DNA of 64,000 bases from Pseudomonas alcaligenes (GCF_014490745.1 NZ_LZEU01000001.1:3561501-3625500), one strand, 5' to 3'. Positions 24,245 to 33,072 are shown, counted from the first letter of the stretch. Notes: generated from the letters alone by a model not told the origin. Translations and numbers: made by a program.

Positions 24245-24616
24245 ATGCCGCGACTGGAACCCGGTATGGCGCGTATCCGCGTCAAGGATCTGCGCCTGCG
24301 CACCTACATCGGCATCAAGGAAGAGGAAATCCTCAACAAGCAGGATGTCCTGATCAACCTGACCATCCTCTACCCGGCCAACGAGGCGGTGCGCGACAAC
24401 GACATCGAGCATGCGCTGAACTACCGCACCATCACCAAGGCGGTAATCCGCCATGTCGAGGAAAACCGCTTCGCCCTGCTCGAGCGCCTGACCCAGGAGA
24501 TTCTCGACCTGGTGATGGCCAACCCCGACGTGCGCTATGCCGAGGTCGAGGTCGACAAGCTGCATGCCCTGCGCTTCGCCGACTCGGTGTCGATCACCCT
24601 CGCCGCCCACCGCTAA
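24245..24616 (+). CDS. folX: Dihydroneopterin triphosphate 2'-epimerase
   Basis: A 123-residue member of the FolB/FolX tunnelling fold. It epimerises C2' of dihydroneopterin triphosphate to give dihydromonapterin triphosphate. Visible markers are [19 protein letters not shown], the conserved [12 protein letters not shown] and [14 protein letters not shown], and [12 protein letters not shown] near the end. The start codon directly follows the folE stop. Context with folM separates it from the folate aldolase FolB. Confidence 0.93.
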   Translation: MPRLEPGMARIRVKDLRLRTYIGIKEEEILNKQDVLINLTILYPANEAVRDNDIEHALNYRTITKAVIRHVEENRFALLERLTQEILDLVMANPDVRYAEVEVDKLHALRFADSVSITLAAHR

Positions 24617-24714
24617 GCCCCTCGCCGGCTGCCCTGCGCCCCAGGCGCGGGGCATTGCTGGCCTCTGCCGAGCCTTCTATCATCTGCGCCACCGCAGTCG
24701 ACCGGGAGCCCGTC

Positions 24715-25005
24715 ATGACCGATCAAGAACGTCTCGAACTGGAAGCCGCCGCCTTCCGCAACCTGATCCAGCATCTGCGCTCGCGTCCCGACGTGCAGAA
24801 CATCGACCTGATGAACCTCGCCGGTTTCTGCCGCAACTGCCTGTCCAAGTGGTACAAGGCCGCCGCCGATGATCTCGAGGTCAGCGTCAGCATCGAAGAG
24901 GCGCGCGAGGAGATCTACGGCATGCCCTATGCCGAGTGGAAAGCCAAATACCAGAAAGAAGCCAGCGCCGAACAACAGGCCGCCTTCGACCAAGGAAAAC
25001 ACTGA
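24715..25005 (+). CDS. DUF1244-domain protein
   Basis: A 96-residue protein of the DUF1244 (SMc04008-like) family, a small helical fold found widely in proteobacteria with no assigned function. The family core NLAGFCRNCLSKWYKAAA contains a CxxC, and the C-terminus is charged. It is 98 bp after folX and shares one base with the start of the next gene, so the two are co-translated. Confidence 0.85.
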   Translation: MTDQERLELEAAAFRNLIQHLRSRPDVQNIDLMNLAGFCRNCLSKWYKAAADDLEVSVSIEEAREEIYGMPYAEWKAKYQKEASAEQQAAFDQGKH

Positions 25006-25343
25006 TGACCCTGCAAGACTTCCGCGCCCGCCTGCACAGCGAGCAGTTCCTCTTCGCCGAGACCCTGGCCTTCGTCGCCGAGCACTACGACTACCAGCCC
25101 AGCGCCTTCCGCAACGGCAGCGTGGACAACGCCGCCGGGCAGAACGAAGGCTCGTGCAAGACCCTCGGCCTGGCCCTGCTCGAAGGCTTCAGCCTGGAAG
25201 AAACCCTGCGCGCCTTCGGTGAGCACTACCGCTCCGTGCTGGCCAGCCCGGACGGCAGCGACCACGGCAATATCCGCGCCCTGCAGGACACCGGCCTGAG
25301 TGGCGTGCAGTTCGCCCAGCAAGCGCTCACCCGCAAGGCCTGA
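25005..25343 (+). CDS. HopJ type III effector family protein
   Basis: A 112-residue protein of the HopJ family. Despite the name, most members are housekeeping-like proteins in non-pathogens. The diagnostic stretch is NGSVDNAAGQNEGSCKTLGL, and the HYDYQPSAFRNG and DGSDHGNIRALQ segments also fit. AAGGA lies nine bases before the ATG, which overlaps the preceding TGA. No secretion system genes are nearby, so an effector role is unlikely. Function unknown. Confidence 0.85.
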   Translation: MTLQDFRARLHSEQFLFAETLAFVAEHYDYQPSAFRNGSVDNAAGQNEGSCKTLGLALLEGFSLEETLRAFGEHYRSVLASPDGSDHGNIRALQDTGLSGVQFAQQALTRKA

Positions 25344-25344
25344 A

Positions 25345-25410
25345 AAATCGTTCAAAGTCTGAGCTGTGCGTCGGCCATCCGGCGTTAGCTCGCACGACTT
25401 TGAACAGATT
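25345..25410. repeat. Imperfect palindrome after hopJ-like gene
   Basis: GTTCAAAGTC at 25350-25359 and GACTTTGAAC at 25396-25405 are perfect 10-bp inverted copies. AAATC and GATTT extend the arms with one bulge, and CGAGCT/GAGCT and CGGC segments pair inside. No T-tract follows. Confidence 0.65.
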
Positions 25411-25430
25411 TTGAACTGCGCAAGAAGTTG

Positions 25431-25460
25431 CCTGACTGTCGGCTTTGGCTGACAGACAGG
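25431..25460. repeat. 30-bp imperfect palindrome
   Basis: CCTGACTGTCGGCTT is followed at once by its near reverse complement TGGCTGACAGACAGG. It sits 108 bp before the glycolipid-binding-domain gene and could be a hairpin or an operator. Confidence 0.5.
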
Positions 25461-25568
25461 CCCGGCCAAGCCCCGTATCCTGCCTGTACCTGAGCGCCGG
25501 GACGCCCTTGGGAGTCGTTGGCAGGATGCCGACGCAGGCGCCCGGCCCTTGAGCCGTGGAGTGCAAGG

Positions 25569-26156
25569 ATGCAGCAAAGCCTGGTCTGGAAACCCTGGGA
25601 CAATCCGGGGGTGGAACACCTCAGTCTCGACATCGACAGCAACGGCATCAACGCCAGCAGCCATCTGCTGCAAAGCGTGCGCGGCAACAGCATCGCCGCC
25701 ACCTACGTGCTCAAGTGCGACGAACGCTGGCGCTTCCGCCGCCTCTGGCTGAAGGTCGACAACCACGGCCCGCGCAGCCTGGAACTGCACCGCGACCTGC
25801 GCGGCCAGTGGTTCCTCAACGGCGAGCCACGCCCCGACCTGCACGCCTGCCAGCAGGTGATGCTCTCCGCCTCACCCTTCACCCACACCCCTGCCCTGCA
25901 GCGCTGTGCCCTGGAACACGGGCAGAGCGCCCAGCTCGCAGTGGCCCACGTCGACCTGCTCAGCCTGCGCGTCGAGACCCGCCACCTGCGCTACCACTGC
26001 CTGCGCCAGGACAGCGAGCAGACGGTCTACCACTGCGAAGCCGAAGGCCATCCCGGCTACGAGCTGCGCGTCGACCAGTTCGCCCTGCTGCAACAGGCCA
26101 GCGAGCAGTTCATCCGCGTCAGCCAGCGCACCCTGCAGCTCAACACCTGGGTCTAA
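25569..26156 (+). CDS. Putative glycolipid-binding domain protein
   Basis: A 195-residue protein of the putative glycolipid-binding family (formerly DUF1089). Family features are the opening VWKPWDNPGVEHLSLDID, the WRFRRLWLKVD strand, GQWFLNGEPRPDLHACQQV and the C-terminal YELRVDQFALL. No signal peptide is visible, so it is cytoplasmic or peripheral. GGAG seven bases upstream fixes the ATG. The binding role is by family name only. Confidence 0.8.
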   Translation: MQQSLVWKPWDNPGVEHLSLDIDSNGINASSHLLQSVRGNSIAATYVLKCDERWRFRRLWLKVDNHGPRSLELHRDLRGQWFLNGEPRPDLHACQQVMLSASPFTHTPALQRCALEHGQSAQLAVAHVDLLSLRVETRHLRYHCLRQDSEQTVYHCEAEGHPGYELRVDQFALLQQASEQFIRVSQRTLQLNTWV

Positions 26157-26169
26157 CGCGGCCATGAAA

Positions 26170-26191
26170 AAGCCCCGCCAAGGCGGGGCTT
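26170..26191. terminator. Convergent terminator
   Basis: AAGCCCCGCC and GGCGGGGCTT pair perfectly around AA, between the glycolipid-binding-domain gene and the convergent coiled-coil gene. The A-tract favours the minus-strand gene. Confidence 0.8.
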
Positions 26192-26210
26192 ATTCGCTAC
26201 CACACGCTGC

Positions 26211-27047
26211 TTACTGGCGGGCGTTGATCTGCTGCTGCAGGTTCTGCACCTGCGCCTGCAGAGTGCTGACGTTGCGCGTGACCTGGGCGCGGAAGGCGTC
26301 GAACTCGGCAGTGTTGGTGCTGCTCGCGGCCGGGCGGTTGTCCAGCTCGCTGCGCAGCACCAGCAGATCCTGTTCCAGCCCCTTGATGGCCTGGCTCGGA
26401 TTGCCCTGTTTCTTCAATGCCTCGATATCGCTGCCCAGGGTCTTCACCTGCGCGCCCAGCTTGTCGAAGGCGGCCAGTGCCGCCTTCTGCTCGCCGGCCT
26501 GCTTGTCCAGCTTGCCGATGCGCTCGTCAAGCTGGCCGGCGGCGCTCTGCTGGCTCTTCAGATCGGCGGCCAGGGCCTCGATACGCTTGCCCTGGCCGCT
26601 CTGCTGGCCGGCCACGTTCTGCTGCTGCTTGCTCAGCTCGGCCAGCTTGTTCTCCAGTTGCTTGACCCGCAGCTTGAGGGCCTCGCTGCCACTGGTGACG
26701 TTGGACTCGGTGGCCACCACCTTGCCGGAGATGTCCTTGATCCGCCCGGCGGCTTCCTCGCTGATCACCGCGAAGCTTTCCTGGGTCGCCACCAGCGAGG
26801 CCTGCAGCAGGGAAATCTGCTGGTAGCTCCACCAGCTCAGGCCGGCCAGGGAGATCAGCAGCGCGCCGACCAGGGCCCACAGCGCCCCGGTGCCGCCACT
26901 GCGCGGCGCAGCGGTCGGCGCTGCCCGCCCGGCGTGACGCACCTGCGGCTGCTCGTGGTGACGGGCCGCAGCGAAGTCGTCGTGATCGCGGGGATCGGTA
27001 GTCAGACTGGGAACATGATCCAGTTCGTCGTGTGCATCGTTGCGCAT
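26211..27047 (-). CDS. Single-pass membrane protein with long coiled coil
   Basis: A 278-residue protein: a ~55-residue hydrophilic N-terminus (MRNDAHDELDHVPSLTTDP), one membrane helix (ALWALVGALLISLAGLSWW), then ~200 residues of periplasmic coiled coil with many heptad A, L, K and Q residues. No catalytic domain is visible. The ATG at 27047 fits the hydrophilic start; the frame runs 60 codons further upstream without character. Related Pseudomonas proteins are often labelled ATPase, but no Walker motif is present here. Confidence 0.75.
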   Translation of the reverse strand: MRNDAHDELDHVPSLTTDPRDHDDFAAARHHEQPQVRHAGRAAPTAAPRSGGTGALWALVGALLISLAGLSWWSYQQISLLQASLVATQESFAVISEEAAGRIKDISGKVVATESNVTSGSEALKLRVKQLENKLAELSKQQQNVAGQQSGQGKRIEALAADLKSQQSAAGQLDERIGKLDKQAGEQKAALAAFDKLGAQVKTLGSDIEALKKQGNPSQAIKGLEQDLLVLRSELDNRPAASSTNTAEFDAFRAQVTRNVSTLQAQVQNLQQQINARQ

Positions 27048-27278
27048 GGGTAAACCTTCAGGGGAGGCCGCAGCCAGATAACAAAGCGCCAGTATACCGC
27101 TTCGCCCAAACACCTTCAGCGCCGCGCCAGAGAAGTGCAGACTGCACCAGCGGCGAGCAGGCATCCGCCCATGGACAGGTGAAACAGCGCACAGTTCGCT
27201 GCCGCCGCGCTGGTATGCCGCTTGCAACGACCGCTGGGTCTGGCGCCCTGGTGCGTCACCGAGACGGGGGAATTGTGC

Positions 27279-27623
27279 ATGGAACTGAACAAGGCCTTAC
27301 TCGACTGCATGCAGTCACTGCGCCGCCGCCTGCGCGACGAACTGCAGCTGGATATCCGCCTGAGCCAGCCGGACGCGGTGGAGGCCATGCTCCTGGCCTG
27401 CCTGCGCTCCACGGATCAGGACACCCGCAACCTGGCCATCCGCCTGGCCGAGCTGAGCGACTTCCACAGTGCCCCCGCCGCCAGCCAGGGCACGCCCGGC
27501 AAACAGTACCGCGGGCATAGTCAGGCCCCTGCTGCCGACACGCCCGCCCCGGCCGCTGCCAGCCCGGTCGAGGAACCGCGCGAGTCGCTGCGCATGTACC
27601 GCGGCCAACGCATCCACGCTTAG
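27279..27623 (+). CDS. Conserved-looking hypothetical protein
   Basis: A 114-residue protein without a recognised family. The first ~60 residues are predicted helical (LLDCMQSLRRRLRDELQLDI, AVEAMLLACLRSTDQDTRNL), and the rest is a low-complexity Ala/Pro linker ending in REPRESLRMYRG-like text (EEPRESLRMYRGQRIHA). ATG 27279 has a GGGGGAA site upstream. It lies 73 bp before the SirB1-like gene on the same strand. Cytoplasmic by composition. Confidence 0.6.
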   Translation: MELNKALLDCMQSLRRRLRDELQLDIRLSQPDAVEAMLLACLRSTDQDTRNLAIRLAELSDFHSAPAASQGTPGKQYRGHSQAPAADTPAPAAASPVEEPRESLRMYRGQRIHA

Positions 27624-27696
27624 AACGCAGCACACTGGACGTCACGCCCAGGGCCGGTTAAAAGTCAGACAAGCCCTCCCCACAGTGGAGACCCTG

Positions 27697-28500
27697 ATGA
27701 CCGTACGTCCGGCCTGGCTGCACCACCTGGAATCCGAACCGCCGGCGCTGTTCGACGCGGCCCTGGCGATCGCTGCCGAGCACGACCCGCAGCTCGACGC
27801 CGAGCGCGTGCGCCGCGAACTGCTCAACCTGCGCCAGCAGGTGGCCGCCGGCCTGCCCCAGCTGTCGCCGGGCGAGCTGGCGCAACCGCTGCTGCGCCGT
27901 CTGGGCGAGCTGGACTTCCACGAAGACGACGACCTGCCCCTGCGCCCCCAGGCCGCCCTGCTGCACCTGGTGCTGCAACGGCGCCGCGGCCAGCCGCTGT
28001 CGCTGGCGCTGATCGCCCTGGAGCTGGCGCGGCAGCTGAACATCCCGCTGCAGGCGGTGAACTTCCCCGGCCACCTGCTGCTGCGCGTACCGGCCGCCGA
28101 CCACCTGCTCGACCCCTGCAGCGGCCGCCGCCTCTACCCCCGCGACTGCCGCGAACTGCTGGCGCGGGTCGCCGGCCCGCAGGCCCAGCTGAACGCCAGC
28201 CACCTGCAGACTTGCGACAGCCGCGCCCTGCTGCTGCGCCTGTCGCGCAACCTGTGCCACCTGCACGGGGCCGCCGGCGAGCACCTGGCCGCGCTCAAGG
28301 ACGCCGAACGCATCCTCCAGCTGGCCCCGGCGAATGTCGCCGACCACCTGTTGCGGGCCATGATCTACCGCGAACTGGACTGCCCGCAGGCCGAACGCTT
28401 CGACCTGGAACGGGCCCTGCTGCTCAGCGACGACCCGCAGGAAAGCCTGCGCCTGAGCCAGCGCTTGCACGAGCTGCAGCACGCGCCAGCCCTGCATTGA
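27697..28500 (+). CDS. SirB1-family transglutaminase-like / TPR protein
   Basis: A 267-residue protein of the SirB1 (transglutaminase-like plus TPR) family. The N-terminal part contains RRRGQPLSLALIALELARQL and AVNFPGHLLLRVP, typical of the group, in which the transglutaminase cysteine is replaced and activity is doubtful. The C-terminal part has two tetratricopeptide repeats (HLAALKDAERILQLAPAN). Probably a cytoplasmic scaffold. The ATG at 27697 is preceded by GGAG. Confidence 0.8.
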   Translation: MTVRPAWLHHLESEPPALFDAALAIAAEHDPQLDAERVRRELLNLRQQVAAGLPQLSPGELAQPLLRRLGELDFHEDDDLPLRPQAALLHLVLQRRRGQPLSLALIALELARQLNIPLQAVNFPGHLLLRVPAADHLLDPCSGRRLYPRDCRELLARVAGPQAQLNASHLQTCDSRALLLRLSRNLCHLHGAAGEHLAALKDAERILQLAPANVADHLLRAMIYRELDCPQAERFDLERALLLSDDPQESLRLSQRLHELQHAPALH

Positions 28501-28576
28501 CGGGGGCTGGACAACAGCACGAAGTCTCTGCCTAATTGGCGCGCCCCAACACAATAACAACATAGGGACGTCCACG

Positions 28577-29650
28577 ATGCGCAAGCTCTTAGTGCTGTGC
28601 CTGCTGTGCTTTTCCTCGCTGTTGCACGCCGCCCCCGGCGTTTTCCCCGACTCCACCTTCAACAACCTCGACTACGGCCTGTACTGGTTCGGCTATGGCG
28701 ACACTTGGCAGAAGGCGGTGCCAGGCCAAGGCAATACCTACTACAACCCGAGCAAGCCGACGCTGATCTATATCCACGGCTGGCAGAACGGCACCACCTC
28801 GCGCAAGGATCGCGAGACCTTCAACCGCGAAGGTGCCGGCGGCCCGGCCCTGGATCTGGCCGATGCCTGGCTGCGCGCCGGCTACAACGTCGGCGTGCTG
28901 TACTGGAACCAGTTCGCCGACGAGGGCGAAGTCACCGATGCCGAGGCCAAGATCTGGAGCGCCAGCGGCCCGCGCGCCATGCGCTGGCGCAACGCCAGTG
29001 GGGTGTATGCCAGCGGCCCGGCCCAATCGGTTGGCGACCTGCTGTTCAAGAGTTACAAGGACAACCTGGCCGGCTACAGCGGCAGCAATATCCGCATCCT
29101 CGGCCACTCCCTGGGCAACCAGGCGGCCATCGTGCTGAGCAAGAAGATCAGCGATGCGGTCAGCGCTGGCACCCTCAACAGCAAACTGCTGCCCAAACGC
29201 GTGGCTCTGCTCGATCCGTTCTACTCCAACAACGCCAAGAGCTGGCTCGGCAACCAGTGGACGGGGGCGGTGTGCCGCAGCTACGTCAGCGAGCTGAAGG
29301 GCAAGGGCGTGATCTTCGAGGCCTACCGCAGCTCGGCGGTTACCACCACCGTGTTCGTCGGTGATGAAAACCCCGACCTGATGAAGATGACCGCCTTTAC
29401 AGAGCTCAAGCCCTGGTACTTCAACGCCACGCAGATCACCGAGAAGCACAACTCGGCGGTCTGGCACTACCTGTGGTCGTTCAGCTTCAACCCGCCGCTG
29501 ATCACCGGCACCAGCAACCAGGCCGCCTCGGCCAAGACTGCCGACAGCCGCATCGCCACCCTGATGAGCGGTACGCAGAAGCTGGTGCATGACCAGGGTG
29601 CCTATACCAAGGAACCCTCGGACGATAACTTCAAGCTACAAGCCCGCTAG
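28577..29650 (+). CDS. Secreted lipase/esterase family protein
   Basis: A 357-residue protein with a signal peptide (MRKLLVLCLLCFSSLLHA) and an alpha/beta-hydrolase of the lipase type. TLIYIHGWQNGTTSRKDRE provides the oxyanion region, NIRILGHSLGNQAAIVLS the nucleophile elbow (GHSLG), and VALLDPFYS the likely acidic residue. The catalytic histidine is not certain; HNSAVWHYLW near the end is a candidate. It would act in the periplasm or outside. A GGGACG ribosome site precedes the ATG. Substrate unknown. Confidence 0.8.
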   Translation: MRKLLVLCLLCFSSLLHAAPGVFPDSTFNNLDYGLYWFGYGDTWQKAVPGQGNTYYNPSKPTLIYIHGWQNGTTSRKDRETFNREGAGGPALDLADAWLRAGYNVGVLYWNQFADEGEVTDAEAKIWSASGPRAMRWRNASGVYASGPAQSVGDLLFKSYKDNLAGYSGSNIRILGHSLGNQAAIVLSKKISDAVSAGTLNSKLLPKRVALLDPFYSNNAKSWLGNQWTGAVCRSYVSELKGKGVIFEAYRSSAVTTTVFVGDENPDLMKMTAFTELKPWYFNATQITEKHNSAVWHYLWSFSFNPPLITGTSNQAASAKTADSRIATLMSGTQKLVHDQGAYTKEPSDDNFKLQAR

Positions 29651-29678
29651 TAACTGACCGCAGCCTGATCCAGGGCAA

Positions 29679-30461
29679 TCAGCTCTGCGGTTTGCCGAAA
29701 TCCCCGTGCCGGCCCGCTCCCGCGCGAAAGCGCTGGGCACCGGCATGGGTCTCCCCGCTCTCCACCACCGCCAAGCCGCCGCGAAACTCCGCCCGCAGCG
29801 CCGCATCCAGCGGCAGCTCCCACTGCCCGTAGACGCTGGCGCGGTCGGTAAGCATGCACAGCTGCGGGAATGCCGAGATCTGCGCCGCCAGTTGCTCGGC
29901 CACCGCCCGCGCGCTGCCAGTGGCCACCACGCGATTGACCAGGCCCATCTGCAAGGCCTCCTCGGCCGCCACTGCGCGCCCGGTGAGGATCAGATCCAGC
30001 GCCCGGCCCTGGCCGACGATACGCGGCAGGCGCACCGTGCCGCCATCTATCAGCGGCACGCCGAAGCGCCGGCAGAACACCCCGAGCAAGGCATCCGCCG
30101 CCATCACCCGCAGGTCGGCGAGCAACGCCAGCTCCAGGCCGCCGGCCACCGCGTGGCCCTCGATGGCGGCGATCAGCGGCTTGCTCAGCAGCATGCGGCT
30201 CGGCCCCATGGGCGCATCGCCGCCTTCCTGCAGGCGGTTGCTGCGCGCGCCGCCTTCGGCCACGGCAGCCAGGTCGGCACCGGCGCAGAAGCAGCCGCCG
30301 GCGCCGGTGAGCACCGCCACCCGCGCCGACTCATCACGCTCGAACTCGCGCAGGGCGGCGGCCAGTGCATCGGCGGTCGGCCGGTCGACGGCGTTGCGTA
30401 CCTCGGGGCGATTGAGGATCAGGGTGGTGACCGCAGCATTCTTCTCGACCAGCAGGCTCAT
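29679..30461 (-). CDS. Enoyl-CoA hydratase/isomerase family protein
   Basis: A 260-residue crotonase-fold protein. Oxyanion-hole segments are GGCFCAGADLAAV and AIEGHAVAGGLELALLADLR. The catalytic region reads FGVPLIDGGTVRLPRIVG, with aspartate at the position of the second catalytic glutamate, so the reaction may not be simple hydration. The start MSLLVEKN is the family start. It lies after an acyl-CoA-type SDR gene on the same strand, but a hairpin separates them. Confidence 0.85.
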   Translation of the reverse strand: MSLLVEKNAAVTTLILNRPEVRNAVDRPTADALAAALREFERDESARVAVLTGAGGCFCAGADLAAVAEGGARSNRLQEGGDAPMGPSRMLLSKPLIAAIEGHAVAGGLELALLADLRVMAADALLGVFCRRFGVPLIDGGTVRLPRIVGQGRALDLILTGRAVAAEEALQMGLVNRVVATGSARAVAEQLAAQISAFPQLCMLTDRASVYGQWELPLDAALRAEFRGGLAVVESGETHAGAQRFRAGAGRHGDFGKPQS

Positions 30462-30513
30462 GGCGCTGTCTCCGCGACGGGGATGGGCGGCAGCCTGCCA
30501 CGCGGCCATGAAA

Positions 30514-30537
30514 AAGGCCGGCATCGCTGCCGGCCTT
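30514..30537 (-). terminator. Terminator of the hydroxyacyl-CoA dehydrogenase-like SDR gene
   Basis: AAGGCCGGCA and TGCCGGCCTT pair around TCGC. On the minus strand the stem is followed by a T-tract, so it ends the SDR gene. Confidence 0.82.
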
Positions 30538-30601
30538 CACCATAGTTGCCTGCGCCGGGGAAATCAGCCCGCTGGCCGAATTCCCCCGCGCCCTGGCGCA
30601 A

Positions 30602-31513
30602 TCAGCGCGCGTGTTTCTGCAGGTTGGCCATCATCTCGCGCAGGGCGGTGACGTTGTCGTCCGGGTGCACCGCCCCCTCGAAGTCGCCGATCTGCTTCCA
30701 GCTGGCGGCCACGTCGTCCGGGCTGAAACCGGCCTGCGGGTCGAAACCGGCACCCAGGCTGCGCTCCCAGCGCACCTTGCCGATCCAGCCACCGCCCACT
30801 TCGTAGAGGCCGCCGGTGTCCTTGCACTGCTCGCTGCCAAGGTACACCACCAGCGGGCTGACCAGCTCCGGCTTGAGCTGCTCGAACACCTGCGGCGGGA
30901 TCAGGCCTTCGGTCATGCGCGTGCCGCCGGTGGGGGCGATGGCGTTGACCAGCACGTTGTTCTTGCGCCCCTCGATGGCCAGAGTACGGGTCAGGCCGTA
31001 CAGGCCGAGCTTGGCCATGCCGTAGTTGGACTGGCCGAAGTTGCCGTAGATGCCCGAGGTGGACGCAGTGAAGATCACCCGGCCGAAGTTCTGCTCGCGC
31101 AGGTGCGGCCAGGCGGCGTGGGTCACCTTGTAGGCGCCCTCGACGTGCACCTTGTAGACCAGATCCCAGTCGGCGTCTTCCATCTTGACGAAGGACTTGT
31201 CGCGCAGGATGCCGGCGTTGTTGACCACCACGTCGACGCGACCGAAGGCGTCCAGGGCGTTCTGCACGATCTTGCCGCCGTCGGTCACCGAGTCATGGTT
31301 GGCCACAGCGGTGCCGCCAGCGGCACGAATTTCCGCAACCACCTTGTCTGCCGCCGAGGCATTGGCACCTTCGCCATGGGCGCTGCCGCCCAGATCGTTG
31401 ACCACCACGCGCGCGCCGTGTTTGGCGAACAGCAGGGCATGGGCACGGCCGAGACCGCCGCCGGCGCCGGTGACGATCACCACTTTGTCTTCGAAACGAA
31501 CGGCATCACTCAT
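30602..31513 (-). CDS. SDR family (3R)-hydroxyacyl-CoA dehydrogenase-like protein
   Basis: A 303-residue short-chain dehydrogenase like the dehydrogenase part of peroxisomal multifunctional enzyme 2. Cofactor loop VTGAGGGLGRAHALLFAKHG, VVVNDLGGS, then VNNAGILRD, the serine in FTASTSGIYGNFG, and catalytic YGMAKLGL. The C-terminal ~60 residues (GGGWIGKVRWERSLG) extend beyond a minimal SDR, as in this subgroup. GGGAG nine bases upstream favours ATG 31513 over 31519. Confidence 0.88.
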   Translation of the reverse strand: MSDAVRFEDKVVIVTGAGGGLGRAHALLFAKHGARVVVNDLGGSAHGEGANASAADKVVAEIRAAGGTAVANHDSVTDGGKIVQNALDAFGRVDVVVNNAGILRDKSFVKMEDADWDLVYKVHVEGAYKVTHAAWPHLREQNFGRVIFTASTSGIYGNFGQSNYGMAKLGLYGLTRTLAIEGRKNNVLVNAIAPTGGTRMTEGLIPPQVFEQLKPELVSPLVVYLGSEQCKDTGGLYEVGGGWIGKVRWERSLGAGFDPQAGFSPDDVAASWKQIGDFEGAVHPDDNVTALREMMANLQKHAR

Positions 31514-31639
31514 GAACATGCTCCCTCGGCAGCGTGGAAAAGAGCCCGAGTGTCCGGCATGCGCCGGCACTCGACAATCATCTTCCGCACGACTGAATGG
31601 TTGCCGATAAGGCAGCAGGATGATCCCGCACGCAGAAGA

Positions 31640-32182
31640 TCAGGCAGGCTGATTGGCTTCGCCGATCAGACTCAGGTGGTTGTACAGGTGCAGCACATGG
31701 GCCTGGGCATATTCCGCATGACTGAGGGCGCCATAGGCGAAGTGCGGCTGTAGCTCGCCGGTGTGCGCGGCGAAACGGGCGAAGGCGGCCTGCAGGCGCG
31801 CCAGGGCAGCAGCGGTAGTGGCCGGCTCGAGCAGCGGGCCGGCGCCAGGAATGGCCTCGTGCAGTGGGTGACGCATGGCGCCACGGGCACTGAACACGCT
31901 GAAGGCCAGCGGCCCGATACTGTGGCGGAACCAGTTCGGCTTCAGTTCGGGGTAACCATCAATCGAGAAGTCGATGCTCTGCGCGCAGTGGTTGAACACC
32001 TCGCTCGGGCTCCAGCCCTGGCGGCTGACCAGCTCACGCCCGGCCAGGCCGGCCAGGGTCTGCTGCGCCCCTTCCAGGCTCAGTGCAGCGGGTGCCGCCC
32101 CCGTCGGCAAGGCCCAGAAGCCGGCCCCCAGCACTGCCACGCCGCCTACTGCGGCTCCCTTCAAGACGGTACGTCGCTGCAT
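31640..32182 (-). CDS. DUF1569-domain protein with Tat signal
   Basis: A 180-residue protein whose N-terminus QRRTVLKGAAVGGVAVLGAG is a twin-arginine export signal, so it is probably folded in the cytoplasm and moved to the periplasm. The mature part matches DUF1569 (DinB-like helical bundle): SPSEVFNHCAQSIDFSIDGY, a FGALSHAEYAQAHVLHLYNH-type end with histidines that may bind metal. Its start overlaps the end of the hydrolase gene by 22 bp, making it the third gene of an overlapping operon. Confidence 0.75.
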   Translation of the reverse strand: MQRRTVLKGAAVGGVAVLGAGFWALPTGAAPAALSLEGAQQTLAGLAGRELVSRQGWSPSEVFNHCAQSIDFSIDGYPELKPNWFRHSIGPLAFSVFSARGAMRHPLHEAIPGAGPLLEPATTAAALARLQAAFARFAAHTGELQPHFAYGALSHAEYAQAHVLHLYNHLSLIGEANQPA

Positions 32183-33072
32183 GTTTTGGCCTCCAGCCGG
32201 TCACGGAATTGCAGGTAGTGTTCGAGCACCTCTGCGGGTGCCTCGGTCTGCGGATAGTGGCCTATGGCTGCCAGCAAAACCGTGTCCGGGCTCTCGATCA
32301 GCTCGCGATAGCGCGCCACCATGTGCGCCCCGGAAATCGGGTCGAGGGCACCGTCGATCACCCGCATGGGCAGCGCCGTTTTCTGCATCGCCGTCACCCA
32401 GCGTTCGCGGTTGACCCGGCGATCGAGGATGTAGCGGATCAGCCGGTGCATCACCGCCGGCCCGTCGTTATGCGTGATCAGCGCCCAGAAGGCATCCAGC
32501 TCGGCCTCGCTGGGTGGCGTCTGCGGGCCGAATACCTGGGTCAGGTTGGCCTTCAGCTTGGCCCGCGAGAACAGTTTGCCGAGCAGCGGCCCCAGTGGGC
32601 TGAGCAGCAGCTTCTGGGTCAGCACCGGGCGGTGGGTTTCGGGGAACAGGCCGCCATTGAGGAACACGCAGCTGGCCAGTTGCAGCCGCCCGCCCTGATG
32701 GCGGGCGACCAGCTCCTGGGCCACGCTGTCGCCATAGTCATGGGCCAGTACATGCACCGCCCCGGCTATGTTCAGGTGCACCAGCAGCGCCTGCTGCAGG
32801 TCGGCCTGCTCCAGCAGGCTGTAGTCATGCCCGCGCGGCTTGGCCGAATAGCCGAAACCGAGCATGTCGCAGGCGATCACCCGGTACTTGGCCGCCAGCG
32901 GCTGCCACAGGTAGTGCCAGTCCCAGCTGGCCGTGGGGAAACCGTGGATCAGCAACAGCGGCTCGGCATCCACCGGCCCCGCCACCCAGTAACGAATGGC
33001 GTGGCCCTTGAAGCTGAACCCCTGCCCCTGCGCCCGCCACTCATCCAGGGCAATGCCTGGCAGCGCCGTCAC
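32161..33072 (-). CDS. Alpha/beta-hydrolase (haloalkane dehalogenase / epoxide hydrolase-like)
   Basis: A 303-residue alpha/beta hydrolase. LLLIHGFPTASWDWHYLWQP gives the oxyanion HGFP, and VLAHDYGDSVAQEL carries the nucleophile in HDYGD, an aspartate rather than serine, as in haloalkane dehalogenases and epoxide hydrolases. The catalytic acid lies near DGALDPISG and the histidine in AIGHYPQTEAP. The start is GTG at 33072, overlapping the aldolase stop as GTGA. Context with a class II aldolase suggests a small-molecule catabolic step; substrate unknown. Confidence 0.83.
   Translation of the reverse strand: MTALPGIALDEWRAQGQGFSFKGHAIRYWVAGPVDAEPLLLIHGFPTASWDWHYLWQPLAAKYRVIACDMLGFGYSAKPRGHDYSLLEQADLQQALLVHLNIAGAVHVLAHDYGDSVAQELVARHQGGRLQLASCVFLNGGLFPETHRPVLTQKLLLSPLGPLLGKLFSRAKLKANLTQVFGPQTPPSEAELDAFWALITHNDGPAVMHRLIRYILDRRVNRERWVTAMQKTALPMRVIDGALDPISGAHMVARYRELIESPDTVLLAAIGHYPQTEAPAEVLEHYLQFRDRLEAKTCSDVPS

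Noticed and set aside
25005..25343. Type III secretion effector
   Set aside because: Only the family name suggests it; no secretion genes, hrp box or export signal are seen, and the gene is co-translated with a housekeeping-like DUF1244 gene.
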